Origin: Struthio camelus
Taxonomy: Eukaryota > Chordata > Aves > Struthioniformes > Struthionidae
Length of the DNA: 64,000 bases
Direction of reading: 5' to 3'
NCBI RefSeq assembly: GCF_040807025.1
Contig: NC_090942.1
Span: 204,096,747-204,160,746 of the forward strand
Positions 9,748-24,069 of the stretch are shown in pieces (the first letter of the stretch is position 1; every line of letters begins with the position of its first letter). Below the pieces are notes generated by a model that made no database searches, had not been told where the DNA came from, and saw only the letters and a list, made by a program, of their open reading frames with translations. A program made the position numbers and the translations under genes.

Positions 9748-12700
9748 CTGGGGAAAAAAAGGGGGGAGGGGAAATCAATATTTAATCAAAATAATCTCTG
9801 AACTCATCTCAAAGTTCTGGGAGGCTCTACTGATCAATTCCTGACCTTGATAGTCCCTTGACCATAACATCCTTTAATTCTTTAGTTCTCACCCTTCCTC
9901 GTGATAGAAATTTGTATTTATCATTTGACTTTTCCTAAGTCTGATTATCAAAAAATCAGTCTCTTGTAAAGACTCTTTGTATGTAACTACCAAGAAGTCA
10001 TTTCTCTAGGTTAATAGTGTAATTTCTTGCTACAACTCAGGTCTGTTACATTCCCTACAAAACCAGGTGCAATTTAAATACCATGGCTTTCTGGCGTATG
10101 AACCCCCGTGGCTGACCGAATGCACAGTTCACCCCCAAACACAAAGTAAAAACATACCAATTAAAGCCACCTTTAAGTGGCTGTTTCACTCTACAACTGA
10201 AGGCAGTTTAATAGCCCAGCTACACTCACCCAAAGAGGTTGAAAATGCTAGAAAATACCAAAAAGTAATCAAACATTTTTAGAAGGTTGCAATTTACATC
10301 AGCTTTAAACTAAATCTGAATGCTGCTACTGCAGTCTCAGTTATATAGGGAATAACACACATTGTATGTATGGACAGACACCAACCTATGTGGTAGAATC
10401 CTGTTAGGAACAATGAATTTGTAGGGCCCTCCTGGGACATCACACACACAATTCAGCTAGTGCAGGTAATTGCACAATAAAAACCTGTTTGTTAAACATT
10501 CTTACTACATACATTCAGCATTTGTGTTTTCTCCTTTCATCCTTCCTGAGGGATATCTAGTTATCAACCTTAACATTTTATGCAAGGATACACTTCAGAT
10601 ACGTGGCTGCGCTGATTTACCATAACCTCTGTATCACAGCCAGCAACGAAAACTTTAACCCTTCTAAAGGGCCACCTGCTTATTAGGTCCACAGTCTCTC
10701 AAGAGAGAAGATGGGGCAACCCTGTCCTTTCTTCTAAGCCCCTTAAGGGAGAATGTGGCAGGCAAGGAGACCAGGTACTTAATTCTCAAAAGCATTAGCT
10801 TATACTAACACCAGGGGCAAGGGAAAAACGTTAAAACAGAATCTCACCTTGGCTAATTTCACTCCTGTAAATCCTAAATTTCCACCGCCTTTGACTCCTC
10901 TCTCCAAGATCTAATTTCTCAACGTGATACAGTAGTGTGATTGCGTTTCCATAACAAATATTCATGACCTTTCTCCCTGAATTAGTGTCTAATCCCTAAC
11001 AGTATTCCAGGTCTCATCTGCTGATCAAGCTATGTTTCTCTACGTATTTCTGCATTACTGATATTACCTAAGACAATTTTTTGCACCCACATCACCATTT
11101 AGTTGCACTAAATGTAGTAGCTGTAGCACTAGAAGTAGCACAGCTGTTTCTGCAACCACACACAGAAGTAAAGTCGATCCAGCTGACACAGCCCTTCCTT
11201 CAGGAGTCCTTTACAGCCAGATCAGCGCCCCAAACCACATTCACTGTGCAGGAAAACAACTAGCTGTTCCACAGCTTTGAACTTCAGTGCAGAGATCCTT
11301 GTGGAAGGGATATTTACGACAGGCTGATAGCCAGAGAGGAACTGCACCACTCTCACAGCAATTCACATGTGAAAAATGGTTTTATTCCAAAACACATGTG
11401 CTAATTGACAAGGAAGCTGGAAGCATACCAGTGCAACAAGATCGACTGAGTATTAGCACGTATGTATATCCACCGATCGCATTAATTATCAGTAGGGTAT
11501 CTGAAACACGTAAAACTTTAGGCAAGCCTAGCATGCTAAGGTAAGGCCATGATGACAAATATAGCCACTAACTGGCTTTGTACACAAATCATGCTAGTGA
11601 GTTCAACATAAGTGCTTGTATACTTAAAGCTGAACACAAGTATTCACAACAAACAATACTTTTTCTTTAAATATTATACATAATACTCGTAACTCTTAAC
11701 AAAGAGCCTGAAAAAACACTAATCAATGTATTTATACTGCTGCTTTTCAGAATACAGGTAAAAACTTTCAGTAATAGGAGACTTAAGCTTAGGTTCATAA
11801 ATCTAATCTGTTGATTGTCTAAGTATCATCATTAGAAAAGCATGAGATCCCATTACTTCAGCCCAGAGATGCCACTGAAGCCTAAAACTCAATAAAGCAT
11901 TACTGCTTCAACCTCTAAAACATTTACTACTCTGACAGCCATCTCACAACAGAGACATTGATGGGAATCCAGATTCCCAAGTTTTTAGTTACCTTAAAGT
12001 TCTTAGCACACGTGAGCATTTAAGGTAAAATGCAAAAACTTAACAGTATTTCCATGGAAGATCTGGATTTTTAACATTTTAGAAACAAGATCATGCAGAA
12101 AATACTTTCCGATGCCATTTATGACTACGATAAAAGAAAAGCAACAACTCTGGAAGTAATAACAACTAAGTGGTAGACACTTGCTTTCCATTCATAAATG
12201 GCAGGGAATACTATCCTATGCCATAATACTACTGTTAGTCTTAATGAAAGGTTTTTTCAAACCTTCATGGCAAATGAGATGATAGGTCACTTATTATGAT
12301 TTTTGCAGTTTTCTCCTCTATCATTTGGTTTAGAAGAACTTATTTTCAGCAAGTTGTAATTTGCTTCAGATTTCATTCTTTCCATAGGACTTTCAAAAGA
12401 TTGATATGGACTGAAGATATTAACTTACTAAAATTCATTATATAACGTAATACCCAAAACAGCAAAAAGAAAGCAAGCATTGTGTAGTAAAAAAAACAAA
12501 GCAGTGGAGTCAATAAGTTTTGGTTTTATTCAAAAGAGAAACTATTTACACACAAACTAAAGATCACTGAAGAGTGAGAGGTAGGGAAGCAGAGACTTCA
12601 ATATATCCTAAGCATCTGAGCTGTACTGTAGCTATCAACGTTATGTGTGAATGCCAACGTCCAGTTTCCAACAGACAATTCCAAGTACATTTGAATAGCT

Positions 12701-13119
12701 TTATTTAACACAGCCTCTTCCTTTGGTGGTCCCACTCAACCAGTGTGTTAAGAATTTCTCCCTATCCGCATGAACAGATTAAAAATTCAGAATCACTCTT
12801 GAATTTGAGTCTATTCAGGGTGAATTTTGAACACGAGTCTATCCACACCTACCACATAACGTTTTCAAGATTACTCATGAGGGAATAAGCAGCAACTGGC
12901 TTAGCTATTCACAGCAAATGCAAATCATAGCGTTTACTACGTAAAACGTTTAAGACGGCCATATTGATATGTATTCCCTTTCATATACACACTTTCAAAA
13001 TATTTCATGGATGTCTAATCACGAAGAGGTGCTGATCAGCAAGAACCAAGAACCACTTCTAGCCTTAAGAGCCATAACGTGTGATGTGGTAAACTGTAAA
13101 TTCTCTCTCTCTCTACTAC

Positions 13120-13142
13120 TCAAGCAGCAACATGCTGCTTGA
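13120..13142. repeat. Perfect inverted repeat, 10-bp arms
   Basis: TCAAGCAGCA, then a three-base spacer ACA, then TGCTGCTTGA. The arms are perfectly complementary, and a short CT-rich run lies just before. It sits in the long ZMYM2 intron. The stem is too short for a microRNA precursor on its own. Confidence 0.8.
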
Positions 13143-14503
13143 ATATCCACTTTATTACAAAGTGAAGAGAATGATGGAATAAGACCAAAAAAACCCAAAG
13201 ACCCACAGAAGAAATTATATCCAAATGCTTATCTATTAGTTACAACCAAATGCATGTAGGTAACATTAGACTGCAGCAACAGACTTGGAAGATTACCTAA
13301 ACAGAAAGGCAGCATTATACTAACACAGAAGAGAAACGCTGTGCTAAAGATACGAAAATAGGAAAAGGATAAGTAAAACACTGGAAAAGGAAAATAAAGA
13401 AATGAGTAGAAAGGGGCTTTAATATAGCATGCAAAGATGACAAACTATTAATTACATTATTTTTAAAAATTAAGATATGTCAAAAAGGAGTAGGAAGAAA
13501 ATACACATTGACTGGCTAGAGCAGAAACAGACCTGAGAATAGTAACATTATTTATACGTCCACACTGGACAACAGAATTAATCAAGCCACTGATGACTAA
13601 GTATCAGTGGGTCACAGTGCACATTTCAAAAACACACTTTATGCTTATTCCATGGGGACTAATAAAGATTAATTCCAAACTCAGATCTGTGACGTCCATA
13701 GCTTTTGCTAACATTTGAGAGATTAAACTGAGATGGTGATACATAACATGTGTCATAATACCCTTTAAAAACAGCATTTAAGTGTTCCAGGTTCTAGGAA
13801 CTAGAATTGGAAGTATTCAATTCACTTAGCAACAAATGTACTACAGTATACTTTGTAAATTTCAAAGTAGTATGGTCACAAATAAGAAAAGGCTCTATAA
13901 CTAAGCAAATAATCTATTTCTCTATTTTTCATGAGAGGTAATTGCATCAGGTATATCTTTCGATACAACTTACTAAAATTATAGTACCTATACTGTTCAG
14001 TAAGCACCTAATACATAAAAATAGCATGCTATCTTTCAAATTCGTAAAGTTACAAGAAACTAGGGGGAGCTTATAACGTGTAACCCAAAGTTCAAAAACC
14101 AACTACACACAGAAAAGAAGAAAAGAAATCTCAAATGGGAGAGAATGGTATCTACTAGTTCTATATAACCTGCAGACCTGCATGTCCAGAAACAGATCAA
14201 TTTATTGGCTAGAGGAGTAATATTGATTCTATTAAGAAGTTAGTTCTTCCTGTAAAATATAATTTGATTTCAAAAAAATCAGTATATCTAAGTTAACTTT
14301 AACAAAGCCTTTAAACAATGTTTTGTGCATTTACATTTCCATATATAATTTCACATTTTATCCAAATTGCACAATTTTTTTCTAACACAAAATTAAGAAT
14401 GCAAGTGTCCAAGTTAACTGACAGTTAAGGTACAACAGATCTATAGAGAACATCTTATTGGTCACTAAATGATATTAGACAGCCTAAACACTGCAAGTTT
14501 AAT

Positions 14504-15250
14504 TAGAATCATGAAATTCCTGAGGTTGAACGGGATCTCTGGAAGTCATCTTATCAAATTCCATCCCAGCCCAGAGCAGTGACAAATCAGAAATGAGATC
14601 CATCTTTAGAGTCAAGTCAGGTTGCTAGTGTCATATCCAACAGTTCTGAGTATCTACAAGGATGCAAATTCCTCAGCCTCTCTGGGCACCCTCTTTCAGT
14701 GGTGCATGATTATCCTATGAAATTTTTTTCCTCATCTATACATGCAGAATTTCCCTTGCCGGAACTTGTGCCTGCTTCCTGCCATCCTATCAGTATGCAC
14801 CTCTGAGAAGCGCCTGGCTCCATCTTCTCTATACCCTCCCATTAAGTAGTTGAAGACCACAATAACATCTCCCCTTAGCCTTTTCTTCTTGAGATTGAGT
14901 AAACCCAACCCCTGCAGCCTCTCCCTGCTTGTTATGAGCCCCAGCCTTCTAAGCACCCTGGCGGCCCGCTGCTGGACTCATTCCAGTATGTAAATGTCTG
15001 CTGTACGGGGGAGAGACCAACACTAAACTGGGACAAAGTATTCTACATATGGCCTTACAAGTGCCAAACATGGGAGAACAATCACCTCCCTCAAGCTGCT
15101 GGCTACAGTCTTAATTCAGCCCAGCAGGCTGCTCACATTCATCCATGCAAGGTGCATTACTAACTCATGTTCAACTTACTGTCCACCAGGACTCTCAGGT
15201 CCTTTTCTGCAAAGTTGCTTTCTATCCAGTCAGTGCCCAGTACTGCTGCC
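14504..15250 (-). mobile_element. CR1 LINE 3' fragment, minus orientation
   Basis: The plus strand begins TAGAATCATGAAATTCCTGA, the reverse complement of a CR1 3' end. It continues with the familiar reverse-complement CR1 order: 'ctctctgggcaccctctttcagtg', 'tggctccatcttctctataccctcc', 'tggactcattccagtatgtaaatgtc', and 'ctgtccaccaggactctcaggtcc'. It covers roughly the last 750 bases of the element. The frames are interrupted, so it is inactive. It is less decayed than the other CR1/L3 pieces in the window, so it is probably younger. Confidence 0.85.
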
Positions 15251-15493
15251 ATCAAATTTACAACCAAAGACACTTTAATAGTTGTCAACAAGGATATACA
15301 ATTTTATTCTTCATTTGTACTTTTGTTTAAGGTATTTTGGTTTTAAACTGGCAGGCAATCTACCTCCACATATGTCACTTCTCATGAAACAAGTAACTCG
15401 GCACGGATAGCTGATAACCATCATGCCTAATGGCACACGCAGTTTCTCAGTGCCTCACTTCACAAATCTTTTCTGTTATTATTTTTTAAAACT

Positions 15494-15538
15494 TGTGTGT
15501 GTGTGTGTGCGCGTGTGTGTGTGTGCGCGCGCACGCGC
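15494..15538. repeat. Alternating TG/GC dinucleotide repeat (Z-DNA-prone)
   Basis: Forty-five bases alternate pyrimidine and purine without a break. The run is mostly (TG)n with internal GCGC blocks and ends in a GCGCGCGCACGCGC-type stretch. Such tracts are prone to left-handed Z-DNA. It lies about 240 bp beyond the CR1 fragment in ZMYM2 intron 1. Confidence 0.9.
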
Positions 15539-17635
15539 TTAGAAAGGGATGAAAAACTACCATGCCACATAGTTTGTAAACTAACAAGATGTTTGTGCAT
15601 GGTTACTTTAAAAGCTTATAGGAAAATGGACTACCATCAGCTAGTAGAGTAGTCTCGATCACATTTTTTTCATTGCTGAGAAATACCCAAATTCAGGCTA
15701 ACAGGTACAAGGCCAAGTACAGACAAGCTTCTTCAACACAGTTTGCCTTTGATGACTACTATTCAACACATCTAGTAATTCAAAACAAGAAAAACAGAAT
15801 GTAAGAGAGCATTTGTATACTTTGCTAGTTGGAGAGAATCCCAGGTAGGACTACAAGCAAACAGAACTCATGGAGTCATAGAATAACAAAAGAAAGAAAA
15901 TTATACTCATACCATTAACAAAATGATACAGAGAAAGAAGGGAAAAAATAGAAAGCAAACAAACAAACAAAAGCTGAAGTTCTATGTTGAAGTGAGGTCG
16001 ACAGGAAATTGGATCCACTGCAAGAATGGATATGGTCAGCATGGCAGGTATGACAGATTTTCACAGCTGAACTCCCTGGCTGGTAATATATTACATTATG
16101 CAATCAAGACTCCAGTTTACGAAATCCAAGAATTCAGCTAGTTTTAAAAAGTAAAAGGTAGCTTTATTTTATTTTATCACATACACAAGGCATGTTCTAT
16201 TTGCTAAGGCTGCAGTCCCACAATAACAACATACAACCAGATTAGGACAGGACAACTGTGGTGCCTCATGTTGCCTTGCCTTGCCTCAGTATGACTCTCT
16301 CTTCCTTTCTCCCACTTAAACCAAGTGCTTATGTGATCTAACAGCCAGTTAGTCAACACAGCTAAAGTGGCAGAAAGCTAAAGTTTAAAAAAAAATAAAA
16401 TAAAAAACCATGCAACACTTGCACAACTCCCCCAGAAAAGAAAAAAAAAAAATTGTGTTGATTCATGAAGTTAATCCGACACCTCCCCACCCCCAAAAAA
16501 ATAGAGAAGGCCAGCACTAGTACAAACGAGAAAAGAAGATAATGATAGCCCTGATTTAGGTGGGTTTAAAAGGTCATGCAACCAAGCATATATGCTTATT
16601 TGAACCAACCCCTTGAAAAACATAATTATATAGCATTTTTCTCTAAGCTAGCATTTTGTTCAAATCTGTAACTGCAGAACACAAAGTATATTCCAATCCT
16701 GCTAAAGACCCAATATACTTTGTTAATGGTGAGCTTTTCAAATCCTCTTTAAACTCTTGCCTAAAAAGAAGAAAGTGATGCCTCAATAAGTTATTCCAAC
16801 TGCTAGTTATCCTAATTGCTTAAAGGCTACACGCTATTCCCTCTGACTTTATATTGCTTAAGCAAGAATCAGTAGACATAAATTAAGTCTTTAACATAAA
16901 GGGGGGGGAAAAAACCCACCCAATTACTTAACGCATCCTTCTTGTGTTCATAGTCTCTCACAGATAAAGTCACACTGTAATCTAGTCAAATTGAGGAAAA
17001 GGTTGGGTTTCTGAAATCTGCTAATATAAAACATGTTTTCTCAAGCCATTCTCATATGTCTTCTCTGAACTCTTCAGTTATTTTTAATTATTAAAAAATG
17101 ATGGATTTAAGTTGATTCATAATTGTTGTACCATACACACTATTAGTCACACCATCTCAGCATTCCTATTTGGTAATTCCTTGGATACAAGTGTACATAG
17201 AAGGCCAAAGGGGGTGACGACAGCAACATTCTCAGGTTATAGTCAACATTTGCATCCTGTTTAAAAAAAAAAAAAAGCTTCCCTTTATTGCACTCTCCAA
17301 TTTCTGCCACTTCCAAACTGCTTTTTTTTGGTTGTATTTAATATAGAAAACCTCTTATCTTACTTGTCTAGACAATGCTTGGCTAATTTAATGAGGTACC
17401 ATATACTAAAACAAAATCTCACCTTCTGAAAGAAGATTTTTCCAAAAATCCCAAGGGATATATTAGCTAATAACAACTTAAAGCATGCCCATTAACTGTC
17501 AATCTATTCTTTCAGCTTAGTAAAATCTATTAAATGTATATTGCTTGGTATATTATTCATCAGTTATTGCTCAAATAAAATTCTGTGCAATCATTTCAGG
17601 TGGAACAGAACACTAGGTCTTCTTATCCTTTCCAC

Positions 17636-17654
17636 AAAAAAAAAAAAAAAAAAA
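17636..17654. repeat. Poly(A) run
   Basis: A nearly 20-base A run on the plus strand in ZMYM2 intron 1. No attached retroposed gene was recognised. Confidence 0.8.
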
Positions 17655-20600
17655 CAAACAGGCCTAAAAAACAGGGATCATACACCCATATATTACATCT
17701 CTCATCACAGGCTCCTAGGAGCCCAAGTCACAGACCAGATTATGCTAGCCATTGTACAAACACAGAATAAGACTGTCTGTTCAAAAAGCAAACCACCTAA
17801 ACATAAGGGAGAACAGATGGAGAGAGACAAAAAGGAGAATACAAGGAAACAGCACCACCATAAACAACGGTTAGAACTGGATCTTGTTTTAAGGATGGGA
17901 TGTTTGGGTGCCAGGACAGAGGGAAGAAGGTGATTTTGTTTTTAGGAGATTTTGTTTCCTAAAGTTCGCTTCTTCTGCATTACTAGGCTGTAATTGCCTT
18001 AAAGGGTGTACACAGGGAATTTTTCCAAGTATGAGGAGAATTGTAGGAGAATGAACTAAAGTGTTTAACTGCCCACAACATCAGCCTCCTAAATGGCACT
18101 TAGGATCTCATTAACAAGAAATGATAGATAAATCCCTTTGTAGTTAAGCCCCACCTTTAAATTAAAGGCAGGTAATTTGTTATTTTATGACAATAAAAGT
18201 TTAAGATACAGAGACCAGACTGTCAAAGCAGAAGGCTAGCAAAACACTTTCTCAGGGCTCTGAATCCAAATCAGTGGAACAGAATTGTATTTATTAAAAC
18301 CAAGAAGAAAAAGTGTTACCACAAGATACAGAGATTAAAGACAAGATATGAGATTCAGTTATGTGAAACAATTCAGATAAAGCTTACTACATGGGGAAAA
18401 AAAATATGCAATTTGTTAGCAGAGTAGGGAGCTTTGTTTCTAAAACAATGGCTAGATTAAAGGCTTGATGCAGAGACCTGATGGCAACACTGTCCACAAG
18501 TGACAGACAGCATGAACGCTCTTCTTTTTGGGGGGAGGAAGGATTGCCTTCACAATATTAGCCTGAGCTAAAGGTCAGACATCCACAAAGAGATGTCGGA
18601 AGCACACGCTGAGATTTATCTGGCATAGAAGGCAGCAACTCTGGAATAGAGAGATCTGAAGGTCATCTATACAGAGATGATAGTCGAGTTCATAAATGAG
18701 ATTAGTGAAGTAAGTTATAGAGAAATTTTATGGAGTACTAGAGGCAAATGCCAAACTGGAGAGGTCTTGCAATGATCTGAAGAAAAGGAAGTACAGTAAG
18801 AAGTAACATTTTCCCCAAGCTTAAACTTTAAAAAACAAACAAACAAACAAAAAAAAACCAGTTGCATCATGAGTGGTCTTTTGTTTTAAGTTCAGTATGG
18901 TTATACTGCGCATGGAAAAAGCTAAAGGACAACAAGAGGCTAATATGTATTATGCTGCCAACAAAAAGTCTGCAGGGGAAAAAAAATAGGTCCATGTTTC
19001 TAAGAGTGATTGGTGACTGTGCACCACAATAGGACCAATCCAAAAAAACCTGTCTATGGTCCCTTTAAGGGATCTCAGAGCGGACTTCTAGGAGGTCAGC
19101 ATTCATTTTTGACAAGCTCAAAAATCTCACTTACAAGCTAGAAGTAGATTTGTTGGGTTAGCATCATCCTTTCAATGGGCACTAACATGCCACCATAACC
19201 ATAGTGTGAACGTGCATTGAAAAAGTACAAGTTAAATTACCTTTTGCACACAAATCTAGTTTAGTTTTTGATTTTGTTTGAAGAAAACCATCAAATATAG
19301 CAACATAAAGACAAATTAAAACTATATTCTATAAAAACTTCCCTTGTCCATTATGCCACCAGTTATAGTCAATTTGACCTTTTCCTTCCCATGCCATCTT
19401 TCAAAACCATAAAAACTGAGGAAACTGCATGTAGAAACCTGTATGAACTCTTCCACAATACCACTGTCCTCTCTTAATGACCTGCTGTCTTTGTAGCCTC
19501 CCCACGAGCTAGACTGGTGAGCTACGGAGCAAGTATTTAATCAGTTATTGTCCTGTGAATTAAGAGAGCGCACAATTATGTCTACTGCTATTTTACATAA
19601 TCTATTAAATAGAGGAAAAGGTGGAATTAAGATGACATCCTGCTTAACATGTGCCAGTAAACATTAAAATGAAAACTCCAATGAACAGGGCCTACGCCTT
19701 GACAGATTTCTGTACAGCACTAGGTACACAAATGTAGAGATTATGGCTTTTGGATGTTACAGCAATATAAACCAAAGCATTCCGATACTCTTAAGAGTTA
19801 GGGTAAAAAGCTTATGGACCATATTGCACAGTTATGTACTGAGTGCATACTTAGCTTATTTCAAGCAAAATAAGCTTGATTTTTTTTTTTTTTTGTTACT
19901 GATATTCATTATGGCTGGGGAGAGCTCCCCAAACAGTCAATTAAGCATCACTGGTAATGCCTAAATACATTTCAAGTGAGGACTAGAGCTAGGCAGTTTC
20001 AAGGTATGAACGCTCGTTTCCGAATCCCCTGTCTCAGGGAAGAACCCCGGCAACCCCCATTAGATTATTCTGTTTGTAGCTGATGGTGGCAGAGCCAGAG
20101 AAGAACGCTATGGCAAGGGTAGCTCCAAAACAGCTAGGGACCACAAAAAGGAGAAACAGAGCGTTTAAGCGTTAGAGCAAACATACATAGAGTAAATAAC
20201 CTTCAATCACAGAAGAATTTCAGAAATTCATGGGCAGCAATCATGCCACTACACAGACTCTCATTTGACCACAGACTGAAAAATCTTTTTTCATTTTCTG
20301 TATGTTGGATTAGTAAAATTTGAATTCATTGTCTGTATTATAAACATTAATTGAAATAACTTTGTCCCGAGAGCATACTGGAATAAGTAAACTACAGTAA
20401 TCACAACATGTCTAATCCATGGAGCACTCAGTGGACAATTATGATCTAACAAGGCTATAACGGACAGTCAATGATTGGCTTAAGCCTCGAAGCACACCAG
20501 AAATGTTTAATTTTAGTTGATCCCATCTAACGTATGGATGAGAACATCCCCAGTTACAGGTGTACAATTTTTTGTGAATCCCATTAAATTCTAGTGGCAC

Positions 20601-22315
20601 AGAATTTCATGGGTTAATAATGTTTTGCCTTGAAAGTTTATTGTTTCTGGCAGCTTTAAACTGCCAAAAATCTAATAAAGGCCACGGAAGTTGTGTTTAA
20701 ATCTATATAGTCTACATATGTCTATAGTTCTCTGAAGAGAACATACCACTGTATTCCTAGAGTCTCACACTACTCCCTTTTAAGATTTCTCTCAGAAATA
20801 CAACAGACTCTGACAAAACCCACAAATTTTGGTCCAAAATGAAGAATTTTGATACTATGATCTAAACTCAGCAGATCATTCATATACCAAGGTAACTTCT
20901 ACTGCCAGCAATATTTCTCAGTAACATGTAAGAGAGACTACAAGCATGGAAGAGAAGATAAGTTTTCTCCAAAATCTAATCCCTCAGAAACCCAGATATC
21001 TTCCTGGAGCATACGCCTACCAGGACTACATCACAAAAAGCACAAAATTAAGCTTAATGTTAGAAGAAGTTCAAAAAAAAAAAAAGCTTTCAATTCTTGA
21101 GATAAACCAACTAAACTAACTTGAATTTTAGTAGGCAACAAAATCTGTACTGCATACAGGGTTTTAAGGGCATCATGCAGCAAACATTATCTCAAACTGT
21201 TCAAAAGGGGCAGCTTACTAGTCCAGTCTTTTCAAGTCTTCTGAATTTCAAATCTTAATCCTCTTTCACAGGTAGGCGCAGTTCATTGCTATTTGTGATG
21301 TACGGTTCTTTTGGAACAAAATAACTGTTCTCCATGAACAGCGGATTTTCCATTAGTAATAATACCTTATATAACATCTTCACAAAACTTTTCATTCTGC
21401 TCTTGTTGCCGAGTATATTAATTGGTTGCCAACTGCCACACACGCAGATGGAACTTCAATAATTCTCTATTTAATGCTTGAAACCAAAATGAAAGTGACT
21501 GTAACAATGTGAGACTGTTCATGACAGTACTAGACAAAAAATAAGAGATAAGGAAAGAAAGCCAACAGAAATCTGAAGCGAGTTACATCACTTTTGGTCC
21601 CATAGCCCTCCACACACTTGCACAAGCTCTGCAGAAGACAGAGCAACCCACTTTCATTTTTTCACTAGCATTTATACGTTCTAGTTGATGCAAATCTCTC
21701 TTAGCATATTATTCCAAAGCAACAGTAAAACGCAATCAGGTAGCTGGAGTGAAAGAGGATTACTATCAATAATGTAAATCAAAGTTAGCAGATACTTTAA
21801 GACCGTCTTTTATAAAAAGAAAACTGATTTGCTCCAAATATAATGTTCCATCATCACCTTTATTTCACGAATCATCAGAACTGAGAAGTTTGGTTCCTAG
21901 AGATGACCATGCAGCAGTAGGCACACATTCCCTCATGGAACTGTGCAGCCTATCATGTGTCATAGGATACACTTTTTCCCTCAAGCCACATGTGGAAAGG
22001 AAGGCTGTATGACTACTACCACCACAGTTGGTGGAGGATGATGTACAAAAAACATGTATAGTTCACAAACCAGTTGGCAACTACTCAACTAGGTTTACTA
22101 AATCTTAGCCATACAGCTGCCCTTGGTGATATTCTCAACTTCTCATAAGCAGCCACACAGAGTTGCAATAATTTTTTCACATCAGCACACAACAGAGTGA
22201 GATCTTTTCTCACTCCTTTCCATCACAGCAACCTTCCTCTTTCCAAAGTGTTATTTGCCTTGGTCACTGCTACTAGAGAAATAACTTTTTTTTTTAATGA
22301 TACTTCTTACTGTTT

Positions 22316-22334
22316 AAAAAAAAAAAAAAAAAAA
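22316..22334. repeat. Poly(A) run
   Basis: An A-rich run of about 19 bases on the plus strand in ZMYM2 intron 1, followed by GAGAGAA. No flanking element was recognised. Confidence 0.75.
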
Positions 22335-23976
22335 GAGAGAACAGCTGTTAGGCTAGAATGTATAATGAGCCAGAAGTAAAATTAGTTGGTAGCCTTACAT
22401 CCAAGACACAATAAAATATAAGAAGTTACAATCAAATTTTTAAAAAATATAGTAGTAAGTCAAAGATTAGAACAGATCATTTTATTAATGACAACAAGCT
22501 ATACAAATTCTATCAACCTCATGAAAGGCATGTAATTTTAGAAGTTTAGAATACAAATCTCATGCCTCTCCTCCTAAGCAGTGGTGTTATGCAGAGAATA
22601 ACTTATTCTGTATATATGTAAGCCACCAAAAAGCAGCAAAAGTTGCAAGCTATGTAAGTTTGGAAAATCTATTATGTGGAACGTTGGTGGGGGGAGAACA
22701 ATTTCAAGATGCAAGTGGTTGAGAAAATTACAAAAACCTCAATTCCTCTACCCAAGTCAAGAACCTAGAGTGCAAAGTACGCGTTCCTTTTTTGTTTTGT
22801 TCTGTGTGCTGCACGTTTATTAACCAGATCTCTCAGGGCTATCTAAGCTTTTTTCAGCGGCCTCTAGTGACGAGAGCTTGCAGACAACAATCACATCCAA
22901 ACTGACGAGCTCCTAAAACGTCTATACACACCGTGTTACTTTCACCTTCACTGCGCTACTTCTTAATTTTGGAATCCTTGTTTTCCACTATGTGCAGCAA
23001 AGAACATTATTAAAGGGGCACAACCCAGCATCAAATTACTCTCCAGTCCTATACAGAGAGACTGGAAATTAGCTGACCTAAAGCCCAACAGAGAACACAA
23101 TCTGCTTTGAAAAACCCATAGAGATGAAAAACCGAAAAGGATCGCTACTAAAAAGCTGTGGGTTTCCCTAGTGACCTCCAGCGTTTTGAGGAAGGGGCAA
23201 AGCAGATGCCTCGGAAGTACTGCCAAGGCACACAGAAAGGCAAAGGCACCCAACAAAATCGCCCAAGCAAACCCACAATTATAAAGAACTGGTCCAAGTG
23301 CACAAAGGCCAGAGTACGCTCCACAAATTGCTGGGCTATTTTAAACCTCCCATTCCCCTTCTTAGCTTCAACATACATGGAATACAAAATTGGAGAAAGA
23401 GGGAAAAAAAATAAAGATGGCTAAAGCCGTCTCGTTATGGATTTTAATGTACGCTCTAGAACTCTAGAGGGCACCCGAAATATGCCCTCCCCCTCCCTCC
23501 TGAGCCGGGTAACGTGAGCAGCAGCAGCAGCCCGTCGTCTGCTTGCCGGAGTTGGTATTGCAGGAGCGATGTCTGCAGCAGCAGCGCCCACCCCGAGGAG
23601 GAGCCGCCTCACAGCCATTACTGGGGCTTCGCCCCAGGGCGGCAGCTGCTGGACCCAGGAATTTCCCCACCCAGCCTTGGAGGCCCCTCCTTTTACCCCA
23701 GCCCCCGAAGACTAAGGAGCGTGGGGGTGTCAAGCCATCCCTGAGCAGGTCTAGTTGAGGCAGGAACAGACACATAAATAGCACTCACAATAGAGCTCCC
23801 TCTCCTTGTTGGTCTCTGCCAAGGCTGCACCAAACTGGGCTGGAGCCTAAGGGAAAGACATGGGGGTTACACGGGGCACCGAGGAGCCAGCAGCGCCCCC
23901 AAGCAGGATTCCCTTCGCCTGGCCAGGGCAGGTACCGCCTGCATCACCCACCACTTCCCTTTAATCCTAAGCCTTA

Positions 23977-23999
23977 ACAAAACAAACAAACAAACAAAC
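23977..23999. repeat. (AAAC)n short tandem repeat
   Basis: About five AAAC units on the plus strand, forming an AT-rich interruption inside the CpG island. Confidence 0.85.
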
Positions 24000-24062
24000 G
24001 AATAATAAATACAAAATAAGAAATAAATTACCCTCCCGGGTGGGTTGCGGGGTACTCCTCAA

Positions 24063-24069
24063 GCTTACC
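24063..24069 (-). other. ZMYM2: Possible alternative exon donor in CpG island
   Basis: Minus-strand GAGCGG then GTAAGC (intron starting at 24068) matches the donor consensus and lies at the downstream edge of the densest CpG block. It could end a longer or alternative first exon. No transcript evidence is available from the sequence. Confidence 0.3.

Noticed and set aside
14732..14956. Minus-strand frame inside the CR1 fragment
   Set aside because: It lies entirely within the LINE 3' fragment and does not form an intact reverse transcriptase.
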